Positions 26,538-33,969 of a DNA stretch of 64,000 nt are shown here, piece by piece. Position 1 is the stretch's first letter. Each line of letters begins with the position of its first letter. Source of the stretch: Paenibacillus pasadenensis (GTDB lineage Bacteria; Bacillota; Bacilli; Paenibacillales; Paenibacillaceae); assembly GCF_023715725.1 (NCBI RefSeq), contig NZ_JAMBOT010000006.1, forward strand, positions 248,001 through 312,000, given 5' to 3'. The position numbers and the translations under genes are program-made. Under the pieces are notes generated by a model. The model ran no database searches. It was not told the origin of the DNA and saw only the letters and a program-made list of their open reading frames with translations.

Positions 26538-26944
26538 CAGGACATAGGCCAATGTTGATTACATAAACCTAGCCGATACAATATATTATTTGCCGGGGTC
26601 GTTTTATGCTTGGTTACGCCCCTTAATTTCAATATGTAATCAAACGAATGATTATGATCAACGCCACAATCTTTTGGCTGCATTTTTTGCTTCAAATAAT
26701 AGCAGAACAATTGGGAAGCCGCTTTGCCGAACCGGCCGTCCTGTTTTGAGATAAGGAATGCTGCCGTTTTTACGGACAAGCTGCGCCATAATTATCCCGA
26801 AGCCCGCTTGCACAATTCTTGAACATGGAATCAACTGCCTAACTTTCATCTGCTTATCTCATTTTCCACTATCATGTCGTACCCACACCCTTCTATTGTT
26901 TCTTCATATAATGCTGGTAGTCGACATTAGGAGGAAAGAATGCA

Positions 26945-27409
26945 ATGAAGCTGGGGATTATATTGGTTTTGTTTATTTTATTGGTTATTGTTACGAGTCT
27001 TTTTCGCAGCCCTATCAATGGAGACTCAAGAGTGAATCTGGAAGATGGCAATTTAACGATTCTGGAGACAAAGGGCTTCAATGTTTATAACAAAAGTGCA
27101 CGGCAACCATTCATTTTACGTGCAACACATTTTGAAGGAGAATTTGCGTCGCCGGCACCTCCGTTGCATACCATTCGGCCCGGACAAAGCTTCCACTTCG
27201 AAGTAAACAGATATTATTTTTATTATGCCCACGCTTATGTCATTTACGATTTGCTTGATATGAATGAAAGCAAATTTGGAAGTACGGAGTTAAAAATGAC
27301 GGTAGACGCCCAAATTGCATCTACATCTGTCCTGTATTTAAACTTAAACTATTACTTCCCCGTTGGCATTGAAAACGGAGGCACTTATTTTAATTTCATC
27401 AACAAATAA
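26945..27409 (+). CDS. Tiny_TM-anchored beta-domain protein A1
   Basis: 154 residues. Residues 3-19 (LGIILVLFILLVIVTSL) form a YjcZ/Tiny_TM-like helix, followed by a short charged linker and an outer domain of about 110 residues: GFNVYNKS, FEGEFASP, IRPGQSFHFEV, AYVIYDLLD, ELKMTVD, and IENGGTYFNFINK. No Cys, no catalytic motif. It is the closest relative of A2 at 28253, with which it also shares its 5' leader. ATG 26945 follows AGGAGG. CATATAATG at 26905-26913 resembles a sporulation sigma -10. Nearby cotE suggests a sporulation or spore-surface role, which is inference only. Confidence 0.8.
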   Translation: MKLGIILVLFILLVIVTSLFRSPINGDSRVNLEDGNLTILETKGFNVYNKSARQPFILRATHFEGEFASPAPPLHTIRPGQSFHFEVNRYYFYYAHAYVIYDLLDMNESKFGSTELKMTVDAQIASTSVLYLNLNYYFPVGIENGGTYFNFINK

Positions 27410-27529
27410 TCGTAATTCCCAATTTATATAATTCTTCATATTCATGATTTCCATTGCTAGCCCGTATCCAGTACCAGCAAAAACCATTTTAAAGACATAA
27501 AAATATACGGTAAGAAAGAGGTTTAGGAT

Positions 27530-28018
27530 ATGACTTATCTAAGCGCTCAAACCAGCAACCTTAGAGGACCAGCCTTTGGAACCATTCTAACTTTGTTTAT
27601 TTTGCTGATCATTGCGACTTCGTTCGTTTGTAGTTCTACTGAGGGGAATAGGCTGCGGGACAGTAATTCAATAACGACACAGCAATCTAAACAATTTACA
27701 ATCAATAACCAGACTGCCAACTTCTCATTAGCGTCCATTTCTTTGGAAGGCGAATTTGAAGATCCTTTCCCCGCAGCGCATATTATTCTTCCCTACAGAA
27801 GCTACAACTTCGAGGTACTAAGAAAAGCATTTGCAACCTATAGAGCCTATGTCACATATGAAGTTTTATCTGGCACAGAAGTAGTCGGCGATATTCGAAT
27901 CTTTATGAAGTCTGCTTCGAGTGGCACATTGCCAGATCCATCAACCGAAGTTTTATATATAAACGGCCCCATTTCTTTTGAAAATGGAAAAACACATGTT
28001 ACGGTTCGCGATGCATAA
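27530..28018 (+). CDS. Tiny_TM-anchored beta-domain protein B1
   Basis: 162 residues. An N-terminal extension (TYLSAQTSNLRGPAFG) precedes the helix TILTLFILLIIATSFV. The outer domain is nearly the same as that of B2: FTINNQTANFSLASISLEGEF, PAAHIILPYRSYNFEVLRKAF, RAYVTYEVLS, GDIRIFMK, STEVLYINGPISFENGK. The extension, however, resembles that of protein C (28777) and is absent from B2, so B1 may be a C/B chimera. A Cys follows the helix. GAGG precedes the ATG. The gap to A1 is 120 bp with no terminator, so the two may be cotranscribed. Confidence 0.8.
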   Translation: MTYLSAQTSNLRGPAFGTILTLFILLIIATSFVCSSTEGNRLRDSNSITTQQSKQFTINNQTANFSLASISLEGEFEDPFPAAHIILPYRSYNFEVLRKAFATYRAYVTYEVLSGTEVVGDIRIFMKSASSGTLPDPSTEVLYINGPISFENGKTHVTVRDA

Positions 28019-28060
28019 TCACCTTCCAGACATCTGACAGCAAGGATCTCAAGAAAACGT

Positions 28061-28216
28061 TTAAACTCTCACTTCCAGCCCCCGTTTCTTCAGCCTGCTA
28101 GCCGTATCCAAAAATCGGTCCCGCTGCCGCAGAGCCGCGCGCACCTCGAATTCCTCGCAGGTGCAGCGCAGCCCCATTGTCCAAAAGCTGGTGCGGAGCT
28201 CGTTTTATGCCGTGCG
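28061..28216 (-). pseudogene. Decayed 3' fragment of the aromatic-acid-exporter-like gene
   Basis: This stretch is a diverged copy of the 3' end of the exporter gene at 29778-29935. Read on the minus strand it encodes, after an in-frame TAA (28207-28209), NELRTSFWTMGL, CEEFEVRAAL, RFLDTASRLKKRGLEVRV and a stop, against NGLRASFRTMEL, REEFEVRSAL and RFLDTASRLKKRRLEERG in the intact gene. Twelve bases are missing, in frame. Homology also covers the bases between the upstream B-type gene stop and this fragment (28012-28060, like 29730-29777). It ends at 28216, where the leader of A2 begins. Confidence 0.85.
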
Positions 28217-28252
28217 TAATGCTGGTAGTTCGACATTAGGAGGAAGAATGAA

Positions 28253-28717
28253 ATGAAGCTGGGTATGGTATTGGTTTTGTTTATTTTATTGGTTATTGTT
28301 GCAAGCCTTTTTTACTCCCCTTTAAAAAGAGAATCAGGAGTTAATTTGGAAGATAACAATTTAACTATACTAGCAACCAAAGGGTTCAATGTTTATAACA
28401 AAAGCGAACTGCACCCATTCCTTATACGGGCAGCCAGCTTCGATGGAGACTACGCGTCTACTCCAGACCCGCTGCATATAATTCGGCCCGGGGCAAGTTA
28501 CCACTTCGAAGTGGATAGATATTATTTCTTTGTTAGCAATGCCTATGTCACGTACGATTTGTTAGATATGAATGGAACTCGTTTCGGAGAAGCGCGATTA
28601 AGAATGAAAGTTGACACGCATGTCGCATCAACGACAGTCCTGTCTTTAAATACTACGATTTATTTTCCCGTGGGCATTGAAAACGGCGGTAGCTATTTTA
28701 ATTTCATCAATAAATAA
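28253..28717 (+). CDS. Tiny_TM-anchored beta-domain protein A2
   Basis: 154 residues, paralogue of A1 with the same length. Helix LGMVLVLFILLVIVASLF, then GFNVYNKSE, FDGDYAST, IIRPGASYHFEVDRYYF, AYVTYDLLDMNG, LRMKVD, STTVLSLN and IENGGSYFNFINK. Its 5' leader (28217-28252) matches that of A1, but the bases that form CATATAATG before A1 are replaced by the end of the exporter fragment. AGGAGG precedes the ATG. Start-to-start distance from A1 is 1308 bp, equal to the duplicated unit. Confidence 0.8.
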   Translation: MKLGMVLVLFILLVIVASLFYSPLKRESGVNLEDNNLTILATKGFNVYNKSELHPFLIRAASFDGDYASTPDPLHIIRPGASYHFEVDRYYFFVSNAYVTYDLLDMNGTRFGEARLRMKVDTHVASTTVLSLNTTIYFPVGIENGGSYFNFINK

Positions 28718-28776
28718 ATGGATTTTATACCCATTTAATTTCATGTGCAGCTAGAGGGAACAGAAAGGAGAAAAAT

Positions 28777-29253
28777 ATGTATGCTATAAAAGCCCAGGTC
28801 AGTAATCTTAAAAGCCCAAGCTTCGGAATCATTTTAATTCTGTTTATTTTGCTGGTCATTGCGACCACTTTTCTTTACAGCTCCGCCCGAGAGGATGCAC
28901 AGCCCGATGATGGTTTGACAACGTTGGAACTATCCAGAGGATTTAATATTTACAACCGCACTTCCAATTTTTCATTAGTGACAACTTCCTTGGAAGGAGA
29001 ATTTGCTGACCAATTTCCCCCATCGCATGTTATTCTGCCGTACCAAGAATTTCACTTTGAGGTAAAAGCATATAACTCAAGCGCCTATGTCACTTACAAT
29101 GTCGTATCGGGCGGCAATACAGTGGGAGATATTCGAATTAATATGAGGACAACCAGCCCAGCTCCAGTAAAGCCAAAAACCATTATTGATTTTATAAACG
29201 GCCCTATCCGTTATGAGAACGGGGGGACTTACGTCACGATTTTCAATTTATGA
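28777..29253 (+). CDS. Tiny_TM-anchored beta-domain protein C
   Basis: 158 residues. Extension YAIKAQVSNLKSPSFG, helix IILILFILLVIATTFLY, then an outer domain intermediate between A and B types: GFNIYNRTSNFSLVTTSLEGEF (A-like GFN start, B-like SLEGEF), HVILPYQEFHFEV, AYVTYNVVSGG, GDIRINMR and a Pro/Lys loop before INGPIRYENGGTYVTIFNL. AAAGGAG is 6 nt before the ATG. It is 59 bp after A2 and 26 bp before B2, probably one transcript. Confidence 0.8.
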   Translation: MYAIKAQVSNLKSPSFGIILILFILLVIATTFLYSSAREDAQPDDGLTTLELSRGFNIYNRTSNFSLVTTSLEGEFADQFPPSHVILPYQEFHFEVKAYNSSAYVTYNVVSGGNTVGDIRINMRTTSPAPVKPKTIIDFINGPIRYENGGTYVTIFNL

Positions 29254-29279
29254 TTATTGCGCAGAAAGGAGATTAAGTG

Positions 29280-29735
29280 ATGTCTTTCATAAACTGGGGA
29301 ATGATTTTAGTTTTGTTTATTTTGCTTGTCATTGCTACAACTTTCATTTATAGTTCCACGGAAAGAAACAACCTGCGGGACGATGATCCAGTATCGATAC
29401 AAGACTCCATAAGGTTCACGATCAGCAACCAGACTGCCAGCTTTTCGTTAGCGACAGCGTCCTTGGAAGGAGAATTTGAACCCCCCTTCCCTGCAGCCCA
29501 TATTATTCTCCCATACAGGGGCTACGGCTTCGAGGTGCTCAGAAAAGCATACGCCACCAAAAGAGCCTATGTCACATATAACGTCTTATCGAACACGGAA
29601 GTAGTCGGGAGCATCCGTATATTCATGAAGGTATTTGCAACCTCAATTCCAGAGCCATCAACCGAAATCCTAGAAATAAATGGCCCCATTTCCTATAAAA
29701 ACGGTAAAAGATATGTTGATGTTTACAATGCTTAG
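29280..29735 (+). CDS. Tiny_TM-anchored beta-domain protein B2
   Basis: 151 residues from ATG 29280 (GTG 29277 is the alternative; AAAGGAG at 29265-29271 fits the ATG better). Helix GMILVLFILLVIATTFIY directly at the N-terminus, then FTISNQTASFSLATASLEGEF, PAAHIILPYRGYGFEVLRKAY, RAYVTYNVLSNTEVVGSIRIFMK and EINGPISYKNGKRYVDVYNA. Last gene of the tandem set; it converges on the exporter gene with 42 bp between the stops and no clear terminator. Confidence 0.8.
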   Translation: MSFINWGMILVLFILLVIATTFIYSSTERNNLRDDDPVSIQDSIRFTISNQTASFSLATASLEGEFEPPFPAAHIILPYRGYGFEVLRKAYATKRAYVTYNVLSNTEVVGSIRIFMKVFATSIPEPSTEILEINGPISYKNGKRYVDVYNA

Positions 29736-29777
29736 TCACCATCTAGGCATCTGACAGCCACGACCTCAAGTATTCGT

Positions 29778-30758
29778 TTAACCTCTTTCTTCCAGCCTTC
29801 TTTTCTTCAGTCGGCTAGCCGTATCCAGAAAACGGTCAAGCTCCACGGTCAGCTGCAGCAGCGCTGAGCGCACCTCGAACTCCTCGCGGGTGCGGGGCAG
29901 CTCCATCGTCCGAAAGCTGGCGCGCAGCCCGTTTAACGCCGCACGCGGGCGGTCCTCGTAATAGTCAGAGCGGATATCGCCCTCCATCGTATCAAAAAGC
30001 TCCGCGAGTAGACCGCCCTGCGGCAGCCGTTCATGATCGTAGACATAGGATAGAAGCTCCATCATGGTCCCGATGATTTCAAGCTGGCGCTTGCGCATGT
30101 TGAAATAACTCGTCCAATAAAAATCCGGCTGCCAGGGCCGGTTATGCTGCTCCCGCATGGCCCGCTCCAGCCCCTCGCGCACCGCTGCATCGGCCTCCAG
30201 CAGTTCTCCCCCGCTCCATAGGCAGCCCGGATCCCGGAGCACCGAAGCCATCCCGGCAAAAATGCCGGCGAACCGGCCTTCGACCGTGCGCCGTAACTCC
30301 TGCAGCCGCTTGCGCTCGTCAGGCATGTACAAATTGTTGACAATAGCCGCCCAGCCCAGCCCTACGAGAAGCAGCAGCGCTTCGTTCCAAAGCAGCTCGA
30401 CCGTCACCGCCCCTGCACCGTAAACATGGAAAACAAGAACGCTGCCCGGCACGATGCCGCTCTGCAGCCGCAGTCTCGACAATATCGGAAAAACGAGCAG
30501 TACATATAAGGCCGCCGTCCAAATATGGTAGCCGAGCAGCTCAAACAGCAGCGATGAAACGAGCAGCGCCACCAGCGAGGCGGACAGCCGCTCAAACAGG
30601 CTGCGGAAGCCGCTCCGCCTTGTCACCTCGACGCCAAGAATCGCCAGCACCCCGGCAAACATCGGTTCACTCAGATTCAGGAGCTGCGCGGTCCCAACCG
30701 CCGCCGCCACGGCTATCGCCGTTTTCAGTACCCGCAGGCCTATCCATCCCTTCAACAT
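29778..30758 (-). CDS. Aromatic acid exporter family protein (FUSC/ArAE type)
   Basis: 326 residues. The N-terminal half is a set of five or six membrane helices (LKTAIAVAAAVGTAQLL, AGVLAILGVEVTRRSG, SLVALLVSSLLFELLGY). The C-terminal half is a helical cytoplasmic domain as in the Bacillus YqjA/ArAE_1 group, which is related to efflux proteins for aromatic acids. The substrate is unknown. ATG 30758 was chosen over the upstream frame because GGGGGCGG precedes it and the protein then starts like the family. Its 3' end has a decayed copy at 28061-28216. Confidence 0.8.
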   Translation of the reverse strand: MLKGWIGLRVLKTAIAVAAAVGTAQLLNLSEPMFAGVLAILGVEVTRRSGFRSLFERLSASLVALLVSSLLFELLGYHIWTAALYVLLVFPILSRLRLQSGIVPGSVLVFHVYGAGAVTVELLWNEALLLLVGLGWAAIVNNLYMPDERKRLQELRRTVEGRFAGIFAGMASVLRDPGCLWSGGELLEADAAVREGLERAMREQHNRPWQPDFYWTSYFNMRKRQLEIIGTMMELLSYVYDHERLPQGGLLAELFDTMEGDIRSDYYEDRPRAALNGLRASFRTMELPRTREEFEVRSALLQLTVELDRFLDTASRLKKRRLEERG

Positions 30759-30887
30759 CCGTCCGCCCCCTATGCCAAAAAGCGCCCCGCGCAGCCGGAT
30801 CATCCGGCCAAGCGCAGGGCGCCTGCATGCTTGATTTTCATCCTAGCCGTTCCTTGGTCCTCCGTCAACGGATTCCGTCACATGAGA

Positions 30888-31823
30888 TCAGGAATCGCGC
30901 CCGCCGGAAACGAGGCGTTTTTCCATCAGCGCGACGCCCTGATACATAAGCGTGGCCGCAGCCGCGATAACGACAAGCGTAGATAACACAAGCGTGAAAT
31001 TAAACACCTGGAAGCCGTAGATGATCAGATAGCCGAGCCCTTCCTTCGCGACGAGAAACTCGCCGACGATGACACCGACCCAGGCCAGCCCGACGTTCAC
31101 CTTCAGCGTCGAGATAATAACCGGAAACGATCCGGGCAAAATGACAAGCCGGAACAGCTGCCATCGGCTGCCTCCAAGCAGCCGGACGACCTTCACCAGA
31201 CCCGGCTCCATATCGCGAAAACGGTTATATATACCGATCGTCGTTACGATAACGGTCATCGTCAATGTAACGGCGAGGATCGACATAAAACCTTGGCCGA
31301 GCGCCACAATGAAGATCGGCCCCAGCGCCACTTTAGGCAGGCTGTTGAACACGACGAGGTACGGATCGCACACTCTCGCCAGAAAAGGAAACCACCAGAG
31401 CAGCGCCGCCAGCGCCGTGCCTACAATGGTTCCGAGCAGGAATCCCGCAGCCGTCTCCGCCACCGTAACGCCTATATGCGGCCATAACGTGCCGTCGACG
31501 CTGGAGCTGACAAGCAGAGCGCCGATTTTGGACGGATAGCTGAACAGAAGCGGATCAATCCAACGCAGCCTTCCAGCCGCTTCCCATAAGCCAAGGAAGA
31601 GAGCGAGAATGAGCAGCTGCACGCTCAGCACCGCCGTGTTTACCGTGCGCTGCCGCGTCATGTAGCGGCGGTAGATATCTTCCAGCCATCCGGCTTGCTC
31701 AGCCGAAGACAGCTGTACGGCTCCGCCTTTGCCTTGTCTGCGTTTGCCGCCTCCGCCGCTGCTTCCGCCGGCTCCGTTCCGGCCATTCCCTCCGCTTCCG
31801 CCAAGCAGGTCCAGCTCATTCAT
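30888..31823 (-). CDS. ABC transporter permease (SsuC/TauC/NMT1-linked type)
   Basis: 311 residues. A Gly/Ser-rich N-terminal stretch of about 40 residues is unusual; then six membrane helices with the BPD_transp_1 fold and the EAA-type loop RLLGGSRWQLFRLVILPGSFPVII. It works with the ATPase (8-nt overlap) and the binding protein upstream. Members of this group import sulfonates, nitrate, pyrimidine precursors or riboflavin-like compounds; the sequence alone does not tell which. Confidence 0.9.
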   Translation of the reverse strand: MNELDLLGGSGGNGRNGAGGSSGGGGKRRQGKGGAVQLSSAEQAGWLEDIYRRYMTRQRTVNTAVLSVQLLILALFLGLWEAAGRLRWIDPLLFSYPSKIGALLVSSSVDGTLWPHIGVTVAETAAGFLLGTIVGTALAALLWWFPFLARVCDPYLVVFNSLPKVALGPIFIVALGQGFMSILAVTLTMTVIVTTIGIYNRFRDMEPGLVKVVRLLGGSRWQLFRLVILPGSFPVIISTLKVNVGLAWVGVIVGEFLVAKEGLGYLIIYGFQVFNFTLVLSTLVVIAAAATLMYQGVALMEKRLVSGGRDS

Positions 31824-32619
31824 CGAGGCTCCCTCCTTCCTTTTCGCCTGCGCCCATTTCCTCCCATAACGAATCGAACACGTCTTGAAAGGTCGGATGT
31901 TTGCGCGCCTCGGTCGGCGCCAGCCTGCGCAGCTCCTCCGGGATTCGCAGCTCCGTGCGAATATGCCCCGGGTTGCGCCCGAGCACCAATACGCGGTCGC
32001 TCATCGCTGCAGCTTCAGCCAAATCATGCGTGACGAGTACGGCTGTTTTGCCCAGCTTGCGAAGCGTCGACTGCACAAGATCCTCCAGCTGCATTTTGAT
32101 GTGCATATCGAGAGCCGAAAACGGCTCATCCAGCAGCAGCACCTCCGGATCCGGCGCCAGCGTGCGCGCAAGCGCGACACGCTGCCGCATGCCGCCGGAC
32201 AGCTCGGCGGGATATCGTCCGCCCGTGCCGGACAGCCCGACCTCCTCCAGCAGCCGTTCGGCGGCGGCATGGGCTTCTGGCCTCGGCATGCCGCTAATTT
32301 CTAAGCCGAGCGCGGCATTGTTCAGTATGGTCCGCCAGGGAAGCAGGCAGTCCTGCTGCAGCATGTAGCCGACCTTGGACGACGGCTTCTGTACCCGCCG
32401 CCCAGCCATGATGACGGTGCCGGACGCCGGAGGGAACAATCCCGCCAGCAGGCTGAGCACCGTCGTTTTACCGCATCCGCTCGGACCGACAAGGCTGATG
32501 AATTCTCCCCGTGCAACCGTCAGATTCATATCCTCCACAGCTAGCGAAGCGCCCTGCTTGCCGACATACACATGGGACACCGAGCGCAGCTCCAGCATCG
32601 TCTCCTCCGTCACCGCCAT
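31816..32619 (-). CDS. ABC transporter ATP-binding protein (SsuB/TauB type)
   Basis: 267 residues. Walker A GPSGCGKTT near residue 43, Q-loop MLQQDCLLPW, signature AELSGGMRQRVALART, Walker B VLLLDEPFSALD and H-loop VLVTHDLAEA. It powers the importer with the permease downstream and the binding protein upstream. 57 bp separate it from the binding-protein gene. Confidence 0.94.
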   Translation of the reverse strand: MAVTEETMLELRSVSHVYVGKQGASLAVEDMNLTVARGEFISLVGPSGCGKTTVLSLLAGLFPPASGTVIMAGRRVQKPSSKVGYMLQQDCLLPWRTILNNAALGLEISGMPRPEAHAAAERLLEEVGLSGTGGRYPAELSGGMRQRVALARTLAPDPEVLLLDEPFSALDMHIKMQLEDLVQSTLRKLGKTAVLVTHDLAEAAAMSDRVLVLGRNPGHIRTELRIPEELRRLAPTEARKHPTFQDVFDSLWEEMGAGEKEGGSLDE

Positions 32620-32676
32620 GGGTTACCTCCCCTTAGCTGCGTCAGCAGGCTTCCGTCCCGGCCGTAAACCAACCGG

Positions 32677-33675
32677 TTATTTGTCCGCCTGCTCCGCAAA
32701 TGAGTTATCCACTAGAGCTTTATGCTCCGTACGCTGCTTCAGCTCGCCTGCCGCAGTCATTACATCCAGCAGATTGTTCCATTCCGCTTCGTCGATGACT
32801 GGATTTTCCGCATAGGAGCCTTGCTGCTTATAACGGTCAATCGAGCTGACAATGATCGATTTGTCAGTGTTCGGGAAGTAAGAGCCAACCGCATCAGCGA
32901 TATCCTCAGCGCTGTGCTCCTGCACCCATTTCTGAGCTTTTTGCAGCGCGTTAGTGAATTTCTGAATCGTATCCTTGTTGCCGCTTATATAACTCTTTTT
33001 ACTCATATAAGCCGTGTAAGGCAGCTTTCCGCTCTCCACGCCGAAGGAAGCGACAACCTTGCCCTTGCCTTCCTGCTCCATCATCGACGCCTGCGGCTCG
33101 AACAGCTGCACGTAATCGCCTGTGCCGGAAGCATACGCTGCCGTAATGTTGGCAAAGTCGATGTTTTGAATCAGGTTCAGATCCTTATGCGGATCGATTC
33201 CTTTTTTCTTTAACACAAACTCGCCCGCCATCTGCGGCATGCCGCCTTTTCTTTGGCCGAGGAAGGTTGAGCTCTTCAAATCGTTCCAGTCCAGCTCCTT
33301 GCCGGAGCGTGATACAAGGAACGTGCCGTCCGTCTGCGTCACCTGGGCAAAGTTGATGACAGCGTCGTCCGCGCCTTGCTGGTAAACGTAGATCGACGTT
33401 TCCGGTCCAACCAAAGCGACATCGATGCCGCCGGACAGCAGCGCCGTCATCGTTTTGTCGCCTCCAGCCGTCGTCTGCAGCTCCACGTCCAGCCCTGCTT
33501 CTTTAAAATAGCCTTGCGACAGCGCAACGTACTGCGGAGCGTAAAAGAGCGAGCGTGTCACCTCGCCAATGCGCACCTTAACCGTATCTCCCGACTTCGC
33601 GCCGCAACCGGACAGCGCCGCCGATGCCGCCAGGGCTGCTGCGAGCAGCAGGCTGGCAATCGCCTTACTTTTCAT
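32677..33675 (-). CDS. NMT1/SsuA-like substrate-binding lipoprotein
   Basis: 332 residues. Lipobox AALSGC (Cys near residue 24), then a periplasmic-binding fold of the NMT1/THI5-like group: YVALSQGYFKEAGLDVELQT, GGDKTMTALLSGGIDVALVGPETSIYVYQQG and AQVTQTDGTFLVSRSG. First gene of the three-gene ABC operon. The 295 bp upstream contain the terminator of the carboxypeptidase gene; I found no TPP, FMN or SAM riboswitch core there, so the substrate stays open. Confidence 0.88.
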   Translation of the reverse strand: MKSKAIASLLLAAALAASAALSGCGAKSGDTVKVRIGEVTRSLFYAPQYVALSQGYFKEAGLDVELQTTAGGDKTMTALLSGGIDVALVGPETSIYVYQQGADDAVINFAQVTQTDGTFLVSRSGKELDWNDLKSSTFLGQRKGGMPQMAGEFVLKKKGIDPHKDLNLIQNIDFANITAAYASGTGDYVQLFEPQASMMEQEGKGKVVASFGVESGKLPYTAYMSKKSYISGNKDTIQKFTNALQKAQKWVQEHSAEDIADAVGSYFPNTDKSIIVSSIDRYKQQGSYAENPVIDEAEWNNLLDVMTAAGELKQRTEHKALVDNSFAEQADK

Positions 33676-33803
33676 TCCATGCTCCTCCTTGGTCGCTAAC
33701 GATTGTGCTGTAGCCTATGCACGCCTAAAGGGGAAGGTGCATAACGATTGCACGGAAGCAGCTTCATCCGGACACCGCAGCTGCGTCCATACGGCCGCAA
33801 GCC

Positions 33804-33842
33804 AAAAAGCCGCCCAAGTCCCGGTTGACTTGAGCGGCTTTA
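33804..33842 (-). terminator. Terminator of the M32 carboxypeptidase gene
   Basis: Near-perfect stem (AAAGCCGC-CAAGTC with GACTTG-GCGGCTTT), 6-nt loop, followed on the minus strand by TTTTT. It lies about 130 bp downstream of the gene, inside the gap before the ABC operon. Confidence 0.8.
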
Positions 33843-33969
33843 CCGCAATGGCGCAGCCTATTGAATTACGCAAACGATTGCTTAATCGGCTGACTTCACC
33901 CTTCGAACAGCAATGGAGGCGATATTTCGCATTACAAGGCCTGATGCGGCTGCAGATCGTTCCTGCTGC

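Noticed and set aside
26525..26779. 84-codon minus ORF between cotE and the tandem family
   Set aside because: It overlaps the cotE sigma-E-type promoter element, has no ribosome site and no recognisable features.
30813..30837. Hairpin after the ABC permease gene as a terminator
   Set aside because: The stem is plausible but has no T tract on the minus strand and overlaps the exporter gene's upstream coding-like frame.
33676..33969. Riboswitch before the ABC transporter operon
   Set aside because: No conserved core of TPP, FMN, SAM or cobalamin riboswitches was seen; the only clear hairpin is the carboxypeptidase terminator.
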